Notes under the pieces: model-generated | Databases searched by the model: none | Told to the model about the DNA's origin: nothing | Seen by the model: only the letters and a program-made list of their open reading frames with translations | Source: Promethearchaeota archaeon | GTDB lineage: Archaea > Asgardarchaeota > Lokiarchaeia > Helarchaeales > RDOG01 | Assembly (NCBI GenBank): GCA_011365055.1 | Contig: RDOG01000034.1 | Span: forward strand, 1-18,316 | Length of the DNA stretch: 18,316 nt | Direction of reading: 5' to 3' | Translations under genes and position numbers: made by a program | Shown here: piece after piece, positions 7,901-14,101 of the stretch | How positions within the stretch are numbered: position 1 is the stretch's first letter | Layout of the letters: the number at the start of each line of letters is the position of its first letter

Positions 7901-9281
7901 TATAATCGCCAGTTACTAAGTTATCTGAAGTTTCATGTAAAATTATTTTAATGGTGTTGGGATCTAGATATTGATTTTGTTCTATCAATAAAGCAACGGC
8001 TCCTGCAACATAAGCAGCTGCACCAGTCGTTCCATTTGCTACTGAATAATTGTTTCCGAGATTGGTTCCATAAGTTGCAAAATCCACAAATTCTGAAAAA
8101 TTCAAAGGTAGGTTATTTAAAGTGGAGATTGTTGAAGTAATGTTGATTCCTGGAGCAAGAATGTCCGGTTTTACAAAAAAATCTAATGTAGGTCCTCTAC
8201 TACTATTTTCCCAGGCTATTGGTATTCCTGACATGTTATTGTATGCACCAACAGTAATGGCACCTAAAGCCATTCCGGGAGATCCAATACTCAAATATGA
8301 TTGTGGATAATCTCCTGCCGCTGCGATAACAATTATTCCACTTTCTACTGCTTCATTTATAGCTAAATTTAGTGGATCTGTTGGAAGTCCTGGCAAACCA
8401 AAAGCCTGAGTATCAAACGCTAGTGTTATGATATCTGCTCCGTGAGATAAACTCCAATCTATACCAGCTATGATCCAAGACCAATAGCCAATGCCAAGAT
8501 CACTCAAAACCTTTACATTGAACAAGTAAGCTCCTGGAGCTACACCAGTTCCATTAGTTCCTGCAATTATTCCTGCTACGTAAGTTCCATGTCCATTAAT
8601 ATCAATTGGATATGGATTTAAATCTGCAAAATTAACGTGTCCTATTATTTTTAAATCGCTTAACATGGAATAATTGATATTTTGGAACAAGTCTTCTAAC
8701 CCGATGCTTGTATATTGTGAAATATCGCCTAAATCAGGATGAAATGGATCAATTCCAGTATCTAAAACAGCTACTATAACATTGGAGCCATTATATCCTC
8801 CTGTTCCATTTACATTTCCAATCAAGCTATTGCTAGAAAGACAGATGGATTCACTATATTCTTGAGGATTGGAAACCTGAGGAATTGTTACTTGTTTATC
8901 TAACCAAATAAATTCCACATATTCTTCTAAGGATATTGATTTTATTACATTAAAGGAAGTTTCAATGGTAATTGATGATATAAATGTATATTTTACAATA
9001 ATATTAACCAATTCGGAATATTTATAGCGAAATTCATCAAAATAGTCATTCAAATCCGTAAAAACAACAATTACTTTTAGATTTGAGTTTGGATTAGTTT
9101 CCCATTCCTTTGTTATTAAAGGATCTATTTTAACGTCAACTTTTTCATCGATATTTTTTGGATTATTTTGTAGTATTGGAACAAATCCATTAATAAATCC
9201 AGTAATGGAAAAAGATAAGATGAAAACAAAGATCAATATACTTGAAATTAGAATTTTTCGACTATTCTGCGTTCCTTTCAC
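4923..9281 (-). CDS. Membrane-anchored subtilase-fold protein with altered active site, fused to a GldG/IFT52-like domain
   Basis: A 1452-residue exported protein. Domains in order: signal anchor (about 11-33); I9-like propeptide region (67-133); S8 subtilase domain (165-470); beta-rich linker; CARDB-like domain (about 738-840); GldG/IFT52 ABC_transp_aux-like domain (about 995-1235, with DAVLLIDPIVNLTSSEVDNL and LLVIGDSDFLKN...LLNNTIHWA); Ig/macroglobulin-like domain (1238-1337); TM (about 1358-1380); charged, coiled cytoplasmic tail to 1452. Asp174 (VAVLDTGID) and His231 (NGHGTYVAG) are canonical. The nucleophile motif reads GTTGAAAYVAG, with Thr419 in the Ser place and Ala for Pro; Asp324 (AAAGDYPQS) replaces the oxyanion Asn; LAFD replaces the substrate-strand SLGG. 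It has more than 40 N-x-S/T sequons. The start is GTG with no clear SD, overlapping the ATPase gene by 20 bases, so it is probably translationally coupled. Fold is confident; loss of normal protease activity is inferred. Confidence 0.85.
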   Translation of the reverse strand: MKGTQNSRKILISSILIFVFILSFSITGFINGFVPILQNNPKNIDEKVDVKIDPLITKEWETNPNSNLKVIVVFTDLNDYFDEFRYKYSELVNIIVKYTFISSITIETSFNVIKSISLEEYVEFIWLDKQVTIPQVSNPQEYSESICLSSNSLIGNVNGTGGYNGSNVIVAVLDTGIDPFHPDLGDISQYTSIGLEDLFQNINYSMLSDLKIIGHVNFADLNPYPIDINGHGTYVAGIIAGTNGTGVAPGAYLFNVKVLSDLGIGYWSWIIAGIDWSLSHGADIITLAFDTQAFGLPGLPTDPLNLAINEAVESGIIVIAAAGDYPQSYLSIGSPGMALGAITVGAYNNMSGIPIAWENSSRGPTLDFFVKPDILAPGINITSTISTLNNLPLNFSEFVDFATYGTNLGNNYSVANGTTGAAAYVAGAVALLIEQNQYLDPNTIKIILHETSDNLVTGDYNYQGAGMINLTRAQQYLRENNMVANLTENRVFTPFLPYDGYVQSENAQRNLSMFVSNYGSHVMLTNFTSTENTSHLLLGFYALEYNDTLTWFSEGEILREFHDLTAENGNSSGLGVLKVGPFYIIVKEDAWEDIDGFRNTLTIINQDSANYSVILHSLWHTDLFLNNQEDNDSTYIPQNDVIFINDTEIGNNFFFGMNATTSSIANSFSNQSYYEDVSNPLMSAFKNLSMAMSWNLTENGILGANEKAMINISLSMGNSTSCLLQNINLTQSKGFGNPKGDIALLKVENLFRTEKVGNVITTQCLVMNLGSLTLDDVDVALMLHRTREDEQFITIDVLQLYTMEPGEFQWVNFSYVPLEASSYEIFWVAGSEDAISEYFLSTAFLEEFLNISISLENESYPLDNFITRNIFINNGSKPTFMPMSLIFPIKIPDSPFLIKFPTDFSLINFSFFTNTPLQNINMELESENKSILENFITLPTAFNLTYFDTRPVTTMIPTFPIAGKYVGKIIVKSNEIILNNITVDFEITYPKGRFLFYKPNVEFNISGLSEFNDFNLENASDLLLAFNERLETIYGEYFELYNLCVSEGFDIDDFSVAKLMGQSIELNDTLLSLLDAVLLIDPIVNLTSSEVDNLTRFVEQNNSLIVIMNENSKSTEQINNITERYGYSLNTTIDQTKILSTSNLNSSDPLLKGVSDLSLTSFWIFNDSQVNRTMVWNDAPDEIIIGYNKTNSYQNETFGQLLVIGDSDFLKNEHVFKEDNYILLNNTIHWAISNTLSMEVFTYSEREDNRYYVNDLFITFEIHVQDKQLNNISDLQIFAIFILPNGSLFYFLAFHVVDGWYTSAYLGQWSDQEGIYSVVFVTNSTDYAISFGHVTFEMGPSALRPDRTPNPTIPESEFLIILTVYITSTAIFAAIVGFFYFNRNRWHKKLEAIELKEESKREIGNILSSFQAFLIESEQIIKDKKMDEEEKLYFLKQMKDRYDFLMKKSKKY

Positions 9282-10944
9282 CAGTTATATATTTTTTAGT
9301 TGATAAATATATGAAATAATCTACCATGTCCACCTCTTCTTTTGTTTCTATTCCATGAACACTCATCCCATATTTATTTAAACTATCTAAAACATTGCTT
9401 AGAGCTATATTCGACTCTTTAGTAGTGAAGATTCTAAGGCTTTCACCTCTTTGAATAACTGAATCAACTGTATCTAGCGCTTCTAATAATTGAATTGCTT
9501 TTGAATCAAACAATTCTAAGGTAATATCAATGACAAATCCTCCACCTGGGAGTCGGGATTTTAGTTCGTAGGGTGTCCCAAAGTCTACAAATCCCTTTCC
9601 TTTTATATAAATTGCTACTTTATCACAATATTCAGCTTCTTCTGGAAAGTGTGTGATAACTACAAAAGAAATTCCATATAAGCGATTTATTGAATCAATA
9701 TAGTCCCAAAATTCGTGTCGTTTGACTGGATCTAGACCTGAAGTTGGTTCGTCTAAGAAGATTATTTTAGGATAATGCACGAGTGATATGGCCACTGAGA
9801 CTCTTCTTTGTTCTCCACCTGATAAGTAGCTTACTGTTTCATTTCCCTTAGTTGAAATTCCCAAATCTTTAAGTGCTTGTTTTCCACGTCTAATCAACTC
9901 CAATTCATCAATGCCATATTGCCTTCCAAAATATAAAATATTTTCAAGAGGCGTGAAATCCCCATACATTCTACTTAAATCCTGAGGGACATAACCCATG
10001 AATGGTGCAACTTTTTTTTGTTGTTTCACATTAATTCCACAAACGCTTATTTCACCAGAATCAAAATCAATTTCTCCAATTATCGATTTAATAGTTGTTG
10101 ATTTTCCTGAACCTGATTCTCCAACAATACCTAAAATTTCTCCTTGTTTAATTCGAAAGGAAACGTCTCTTAATACTGGTTTTTCTTTATTTCCATAAGT
10201 CACAGTCAGCCCTTTAATATCTAGAACGTGTTTATAGGTTGTTTGTTTTTGACTCTTTGTTTTTATAAAAAATAGCATTTTATCAGCTAAAATATCTTCT
10301 TGGAAAATTCTCCTTCTTAACGCGTCAAAACGATTTATCCCACCAACAGATGCATTAATACCACTCAAATTTCTCTTTCCGGTTTTTCCTTCAGATATCG
10401 AAAGAACAAAATAATTGCGCAACATTCTTAATTCCCGTCGTTCAGTGAAAACTTGTCCTTTACAATAAACAAATTCACCCGACTCATGCCATTGACCCCT
10501 AATTAATGCTGTTACTTCTGCAAATTTTAGTGTATCATTTAACCACGTGCATGCATCTCGAATATCACTCCCTTCAAAGAACCAATATTCTCCAAAATTC
10601 TTTCTATAGGTATTCTTTAAAACAATAAGCGTTGCTCTAACGTCATGTCTCCTGTTTATTCCAATTGTTATGAGATAGTCAACAGGTAAATTAAATTTTT
10701 TTCCTTTTTCTTTATCTATCTCAGCTTCTTTCAAATATACAGCTAAATAATTATCGAAGGTTGATGAATAAGCTTCAACTAAGATTCCTTTTCCCCGAAA
10801 TCTCCTGAATGTATTGCCATATATTCCTTCTACTTCGACTTCTATCACTTTATCCTTTCTAACACTAGCCCATTCAATTGCTTCTTTTAATGAATTTCTA
10901 TCTTGCCCTCCGAAGGCTGCCCGTTCGAAAAACTTTATGCTCAT
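9262..10944 (-). CDS. ABC transporter ATP-binding protein with an uncharacterised N-terminal domain
   Basis: A 560-residue protein. Residues 241-470 form a complete ABC nucleotide-binding domain: Walker A GESGSGKST (275-283), Q-loop Gln321, signature LSGGEQ (374-379), Walker B IIFLDEP (394-400), D-loop SGLD and switch His432. All catalytic residues are present. A C-terminal extension (about 470-550, ending near VDYFIYL) matches the tails of ABC-2-type exporter ATPases. Residues 1-235 precede the NBD and form a soluble alpha/beta region rich in Arg, Trp and aromatic residues, with two GINR segments (95-98 and 202-205). I do not recognise this domain and see no membrane segment. An SD (TAGGAG) at the end of the permease gene lies 9 bases upstream of the ATG. 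It sits between the permease gene and the subtilase-like gene, so it should power that permease. Confidence 0.9.
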   Translation of the reverse strand: MSIKFFERAAFGGQDRNSLKEAIEWASVRKDKVIEVEVEGIYGNTFRRFRGKGILVEAYSSTFDNYLAVYLKEAEIDKEKGKKFNLPVDYLITIGINRRHDVRATLIVLKNTYRKNFGEYWFFEGSDIRDACTWLNDTLKFAEVTALIRGQWHESGEFVYCKGQVFTERRELRMLRNYFVLSISEGKTGKRNLSGINASVGGINRFDALRRRIFQEDILADKMLFFIKTKSQKQTTYKHVLDIKGLTVTYGNKEKPVLRDVSFRIKQGEILGIVGESGSGKSTTIKSIIGEIDFDSGEISVCGINVKQQKKVAPFMGYVPQDLSRMYGDFTPLENILYFGRQYGIDELELIRRGKQALKDLGISTKGNETVSYLSGGEQRRVSVAISLVHYPKIIFLDEPTSGLDPVKRHEFWDYIDSINRLYGISFVVITHFPEEAEYCDKVAIYIKGKGFVDFGTPYELKSRLPGGGFVIDITLELFDSKAIQLLEALDTVDSVIQRGESLRIFTTKESNIALSNVLDSLNKYGMSVHGIETKEEVDMVDYFIYLSTKKYITGERNAE

Positions 10945-10956
10945 ATCATTTCACTC

Positions 10957-12111
10957 CTAGATAGTTGATTTCTTTAGATAAAACACTGCGAATGCTAACC
11001 CTAGACTCACAATACCAAACATGGATATCCTAAATATGTCATCCAATGCTCCTGGAACATAATATTTATAGGCAATATCATTAAATCCACTGCTAGCTAA
11101 TGGTAAGGGTAGTATCGCCCCAAATATATCTGAGCTAACGAAATAAGTTAATATGAACATCATAATAAAAGCTAGCAAGAAATATTGAGATGCTTGAAGG
11201 CGTGAAGTACTCACAACTGAAATAAATAAACCTAATGTGATTCCAGCAAATGCAAGAGTTAATAATAACAAAATCAATAAAAGGACTCCTCCTATTCCGC
11301 CACTAATAGGCATTTGATAAACAAAAGTTGAAAGTCCAATTAAAATTAAAATCTGGAAAAATCCAATAATCATGTATGCAAGTAATTTCGCTAAAATGAC
11401 CTCTGCCTTTCGAGCAGGTGTTAATAACATTCTCTTTAAAGGTACATCACCAACAACGCTTTGACTCGCTGTCATCAATGTGGAGCCAAAGATTGAAATA
11501 GCAAAAACAGGGCCTGCTGTTCTGAATAAATTTGTGTTATAAAACCACAATTGGTCCATCGAAGGTAATATTTCATCAGCATAGAAATCGTGTTGAACCT
11601 TAAAAATCGCAATAGCCTCAATAATAGCGTTAAGTGCATTGGCTTGTCCTGCAATATTTGTTGCATCCGTAGTAATATTCATATAAACAACTGATATCGT
11701 TGTAATTGCAGTCTCAAATCCTTCTGGAATTTCTATATATGCATCTATTTTTCCTGCTTGTAACTCGTACCACGGTACTTTTGTATCGATTTCTGCTTTA
11801 GTATAATTACGAATAACCACATAGTCTGTTCCTTTATCATCCACTAAATTATCCAATGTCCTTGTAAAATTCAATGATAAATCTTGTCCTGGATAACCTG
11901 TGGAAGTATCTAAGTCAATAATACCAATAACTACAGTGGATTTACCTTGTATAGCACTAGAGGTCGAACCTATAGCAAATATTACTAATATCGGAAGAAG
12001 AAACATGATTAGCAGCGCTTGCTTATCCTTAAAAAGTGATTCAAGCTCTTTTAAAATCAAGTTAATGACTCTACTAGCTCTTGATTTAATTTTTGAAAAA
12101 ACACTTGCCAT
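10957..12111 (-). CDS. ABC-2 type transporter permease
   Basis: The preferred start is ATG at 12109-12111, giving 384 residues, because GAGG stands 7 bases before it; an in-frame TTG at 12117 would be only one base from that SD. Topology is typical of ABC-2 exporters: a cytoplasmic amphipathic N-terminus, TM1 (about 32-50), an extracytoplasmic domain (about 55-193) opening with the family pattern VVIGIIDLDTST, then five more TM segments (about 198-220, 243-263, 273-298, 308-328 and 360-379). The coupling-loop motif LKRMLLTPARKAEVILAKLL follows TM2. It is the first gene of the operon, 12 bases before the ATPase gene. Two copies, or one with another permease, would form the pore. The substrate is unknown. 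The GldG-like module downstream suggests a GldF-like motor role, which is inference. Confidence 0.88.
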   Translation of the reverse strand: MASVFSKIKSRASRVINLILKELESLFKDKQALLIMFLLPILVIFAIGSTSSAIQGKSTVVIGIIDLDTSTGYPGQDLSLNFTRTLDNLVDDKGTDYVVIRNYTKAEIDTKVPWYELQAGKIDAYIEIPEGFETAITTISVVYMNITTDATNIAGQANALNAIIEAIAIFKVQHDFYADEILPSMDQLWFYNTNLFRTAGPVFAISIFGSTLMTASQSVVGDVPLKRMLLTPARKAEVILAKLLAYMIIGFFQILILIGLSTFVYQMPISGGIGGVLLLILLLLTLAFAGITLGLFISVVSTSRLQASQYFLLAFIMMFILTYFVSSDIFGAILPLPLASSGFNDIAYKYYVPGALDDIFRISMFGIVSLGLAFAVFYLKKSTI

Positions 12112-12301
12112 ATTCAAACCTCATCTCATATTTTTTGACTTGAAATTTGCTAAAATAATTAAAATTTTGACTGATCTAATCTATAATAAATTATATGTTC
12201 TTAATATTTTAAAATAGATTATCTTTATTGAAGTAATCTTGATGAAATAAACTTATTTTTATAACTTTGGTATTTATAAGATACGTGAGGAGAAAAATTT
12301 T
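12112..12301. promoter_or_regulatory. Divergent promoter region between the ABC operon and the second ABC ATPase
   Basis: A 190-base AT-rich region. On the plus side ATTTTTATA (about 12255-12263) could be the TATA box, with SD GTGAGGAG at 12285-12292 and a 9-base spacer to the ATG. On the minus side ACATATAATTTATTATAG (about 12181-12198) could drive the permease operon with a leader of about 50 bases that includes the GAGG before 12111. The shared region would allow joint control of the two ATPases; no operator is obvious. Confidence 0.4.
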
Positions 12302-13341
12302 ATGGAACAAACCAATGAAAAAAAATCTACATCCAACATTAAAGCAATTGCTTTCTCAAAAAAGAAATTAATTGAGTTAAGGAACGTTACCGTTACGATA
12401 AATGAAAAAAATATAATTGATAATATAAGTTTTTATGCCGAGAAAGGTGATATTTTAGGCGTAATTGGAGGATCAGGGGCTGGTAAAACGACTTGCATGA
12501 GGTTATTGACAGGACAAATGACTGCTACAAAAGGTAAGGTAACTGTATTAGGCATAAATTTGACCGGATCAAAAGAAATTAATCGTCTTAAACAAAGAAT
12601 TGGATATGTTCCTCAAATGGGTCGTGTTGAAGATACTTATTTTCAATTTAATGCGTTGAGAAACGCCTATTATTTTGGAGCAATGTATGGAATGGATCAA
12701 AAAACCATTTATGAAAGAGCTCGAAAAATTTTGGGTATATTAGGTATGAATGAAGAATTATTAAAGAAGAAAGTCAAGGATTTATCTGGAGGCGAACAGA
12801 AAAACGCGTTTCAATTGCAGTAGGATTAATACATGAACCTGATATTTTATTTCTAGATGAACCAACAACAGGATTAGACCCCACGTTACGCGTTGAAGTA
12901 TTGAATTTTTTAAAATTATTGAATATAAATCTCGGTCAGACTATTGTTGTCGTTTCGCATGATTTAGAGACTGCAACGTATTGTACAAAAATCGTGATTT
13001 TAAGAGAAGGGAAGATCATTGACTTTGGAAATCCTGAAGACATGATAAAAACCATAACTGGTGGAAAAAAAGTTAAGGTAGAATGCCATGAAATGGATGA
13101 CGAGATTCAAGAAAAATTCTTTAATATTAAAGGTTTAGAATACATTTTAAAAGTCGGAAGAAGAAGGATTGATCTTTTTATTCCTGGCATAGAAAATAAT
13201 TTAAAAGGGTTAATCGAAGAATTCGATCGGTTAGGGTTAAAAAATATCGTGAAAGGATTTAATATCGATAAAGTAAGATTTATGGATTATTTTAGAATAA
13301 AAATGAAAACTGAAGAAAAAGAAAATTTTGAAATTACTTAG
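12302..13341 (+). pseudogene. Second ABC transporter ATP-binding protein, interrupted by a single-base frameshift
   Basis: Frame one runs 12302-12823 and reads Walker A GGSGAGKTT (56-64), Q-loop Gln105 and signature LSGGEQ (161-166), then leaves the family after EQK and stops. From 12805 on, the next frame reads RVSIAVGLIHEPDILFLDEP (Walker B), TTGLDP, the switch His in VVVSHDLE, and a tail ending near FMDYFRIKMK, to the stop at 13341. Adding one A to the five-A run at 12800-12804 restores an intact 346-residue protein with every catalytic motif. The break is therefore either a homopolymer error, a recent mutation or a recoded site. The repaired protein is a paralogue of the minus-strand ATPase, including its C-terminal tail, but has a 23-residue basic N-terminus instead of the 235-residue domain. 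It is divergent from the permease operon and may have supplied an alternative or partner NBD. Confidence 0.85.
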
Positions 13342-13867
13342 TTCTTTTTTTAAAGAAGTCAATTGATGCTTTAGTTAAATCTTCGAATGCCTTATCTACC
13401 TCTATTCCTGATTTAGCAGAGGCTTCATAAAACTTTACTGCGCCTAACTCTTTTGCTTTTTCTTCTCCTTTATCTTTTGGAACCTCTCTGTTCTTTCCTA
13501 GGTCAATTTTATTTCCCACTAATATGAATGGAACATCGCCACTAAACTTAGTTAATTCTCCAAGCCAATTCTCGAGATTTTTAAAACTCTCTTCATTGGT
13601 TATATCGTATACAAGCATGCAACAATGACTGCCTTCCAAGTAAGATTCTCTTATTTCTTTGAAAATCGCTTGCCCACCAATATCCCAAATTAGTAATTCC
13701 GCTTGAAATTCTTCCAAAATAATCGTTTTTAACGAAATATCAAATCCAAGCGTCGGTTTATAATCACTTCCAAAGGCTTTATCGACGTGTCTAATAATTA
13801 ATGATGTTTTTCCTACTCCTCCATCTCCAAGAACGACTCCTTTCAAAAAAATCTTCTTCTGATTCAT
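13334..13867 (-). CDS. Small Ras-superfamily GTPase with mixed Arf-like and Rab-like motifs
   Basis: A 177-residue single-domain GTPase with all G boxes: G1 GDGGVGKTS (14-22), G2 Thr39 in PTLGFDIS, G3 WDIGGQ (61-66), G4 NKID (119-122) and G5 EASAK (148-152). G2 and G3 look like Arf/Arl proteins (PTxGF, WDxGGQ), while the region after G3 (CCMLVYDITNEESFKNLENW, VPFILVGNKIDL, FYEASAKSG) looks like Rab/Ras. Family knowledge: Asgard archaea carry many such GTPases. There is no C-terminal Cys for prenylation and no N-terminal Gly2 for myristoylation; it ends in a basic KKRTK. The role is unknown. It overlaps the end of the convergent ABC ATPase gene by 8 bases. Its upstream region carries a set of short repeats, described separately. 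No strong SD is visible before the ATG. Confidence 0.9.
   Translation of the reverse strand: MNQKKIFLKGVVLGDGGVGKTSLIIRHVDKAFGSDYKPTLGFDISLKTIILEEFQAELLIWDIGGQAIFKEIRESYLEGSHCCMLVYDITNEESFKNLENWLGELTKFSGDVPFILVGNKIDLGKNREVPKDKGEEKAKELGAVKFYEASAKSGIEVDKAFEDLTKASIDFFKKRTK
13345..13351 (+). terminator. U-tract terminator after the second ABC ATPase, inside the convergent GTPase gene
   Basis: Seven T bases begin three bases after the TAG stop of the plus-strand ATPase. On the other strand the same bases encode the Lys-rich end of the GTPase, so the terminator and the convergent gene's tail share sequence. Confidence 0.45.
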
Positions 13868-13882
13868 GATATATCACACTTT

Positions 13883-13960
13883 TTCCGACACTTCTTCCAA
13901 CTTAAGTTATTCTCCTCAACTTATGATGTTTTCCGAAAGTTATTCTGGCAATACTTCCGA
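13883..13960 (-). repeat. Three TTCCGA hexamers and a repeated AAGTTATTCT upstream of the GTPase gene
   Basis: TTCCGA occurs at 13883-13888, 13931-13936 and 13955-13960, with start spacings of 48 and 24 bases. AAGTTATTCT occurs at 13904-13913 and 13937-13946. All are within 95 bases upstream of the GTPase start, in the otherwise gene-free 234-base gap 13868-14101. They could be operator sites or chance in a short AT-rich stretch. Confidence 0.4.
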
Positions 13961-14074
13961 AATACATGCGATGAATTTTGAAAATTATTTTTTGTTTACC
14001 TTATTTACATTATACTTCTTTTAAAATTTTAGTTCCCTATTTTTAAATTTCAAATCAATTTGATTTTATTTATT

Positions 14075-14090
14075 AAAAAATGTGAAAAAA
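14075..14090 (-). terminator. U-tract terminator after the tldD-tldE operon
   Basis: Two runs of six A on the plus strand (14075-14080 and 14085-14090) read as two T6 tracts on the minus strand, starting about 11 bases beyond the tldE stop. This is a good archaeal-type termination signal. Confidence 0.5.
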
Positions 14091-14101
14091 TAGAAGCATC
14101 C

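Noticed and set aside
11900..12217. 105-residue plus-strand open frame overlapping the permease start
   Set aside because: It is antisense to the conserved N-terminus and TM1 of the permease and has no independent support.
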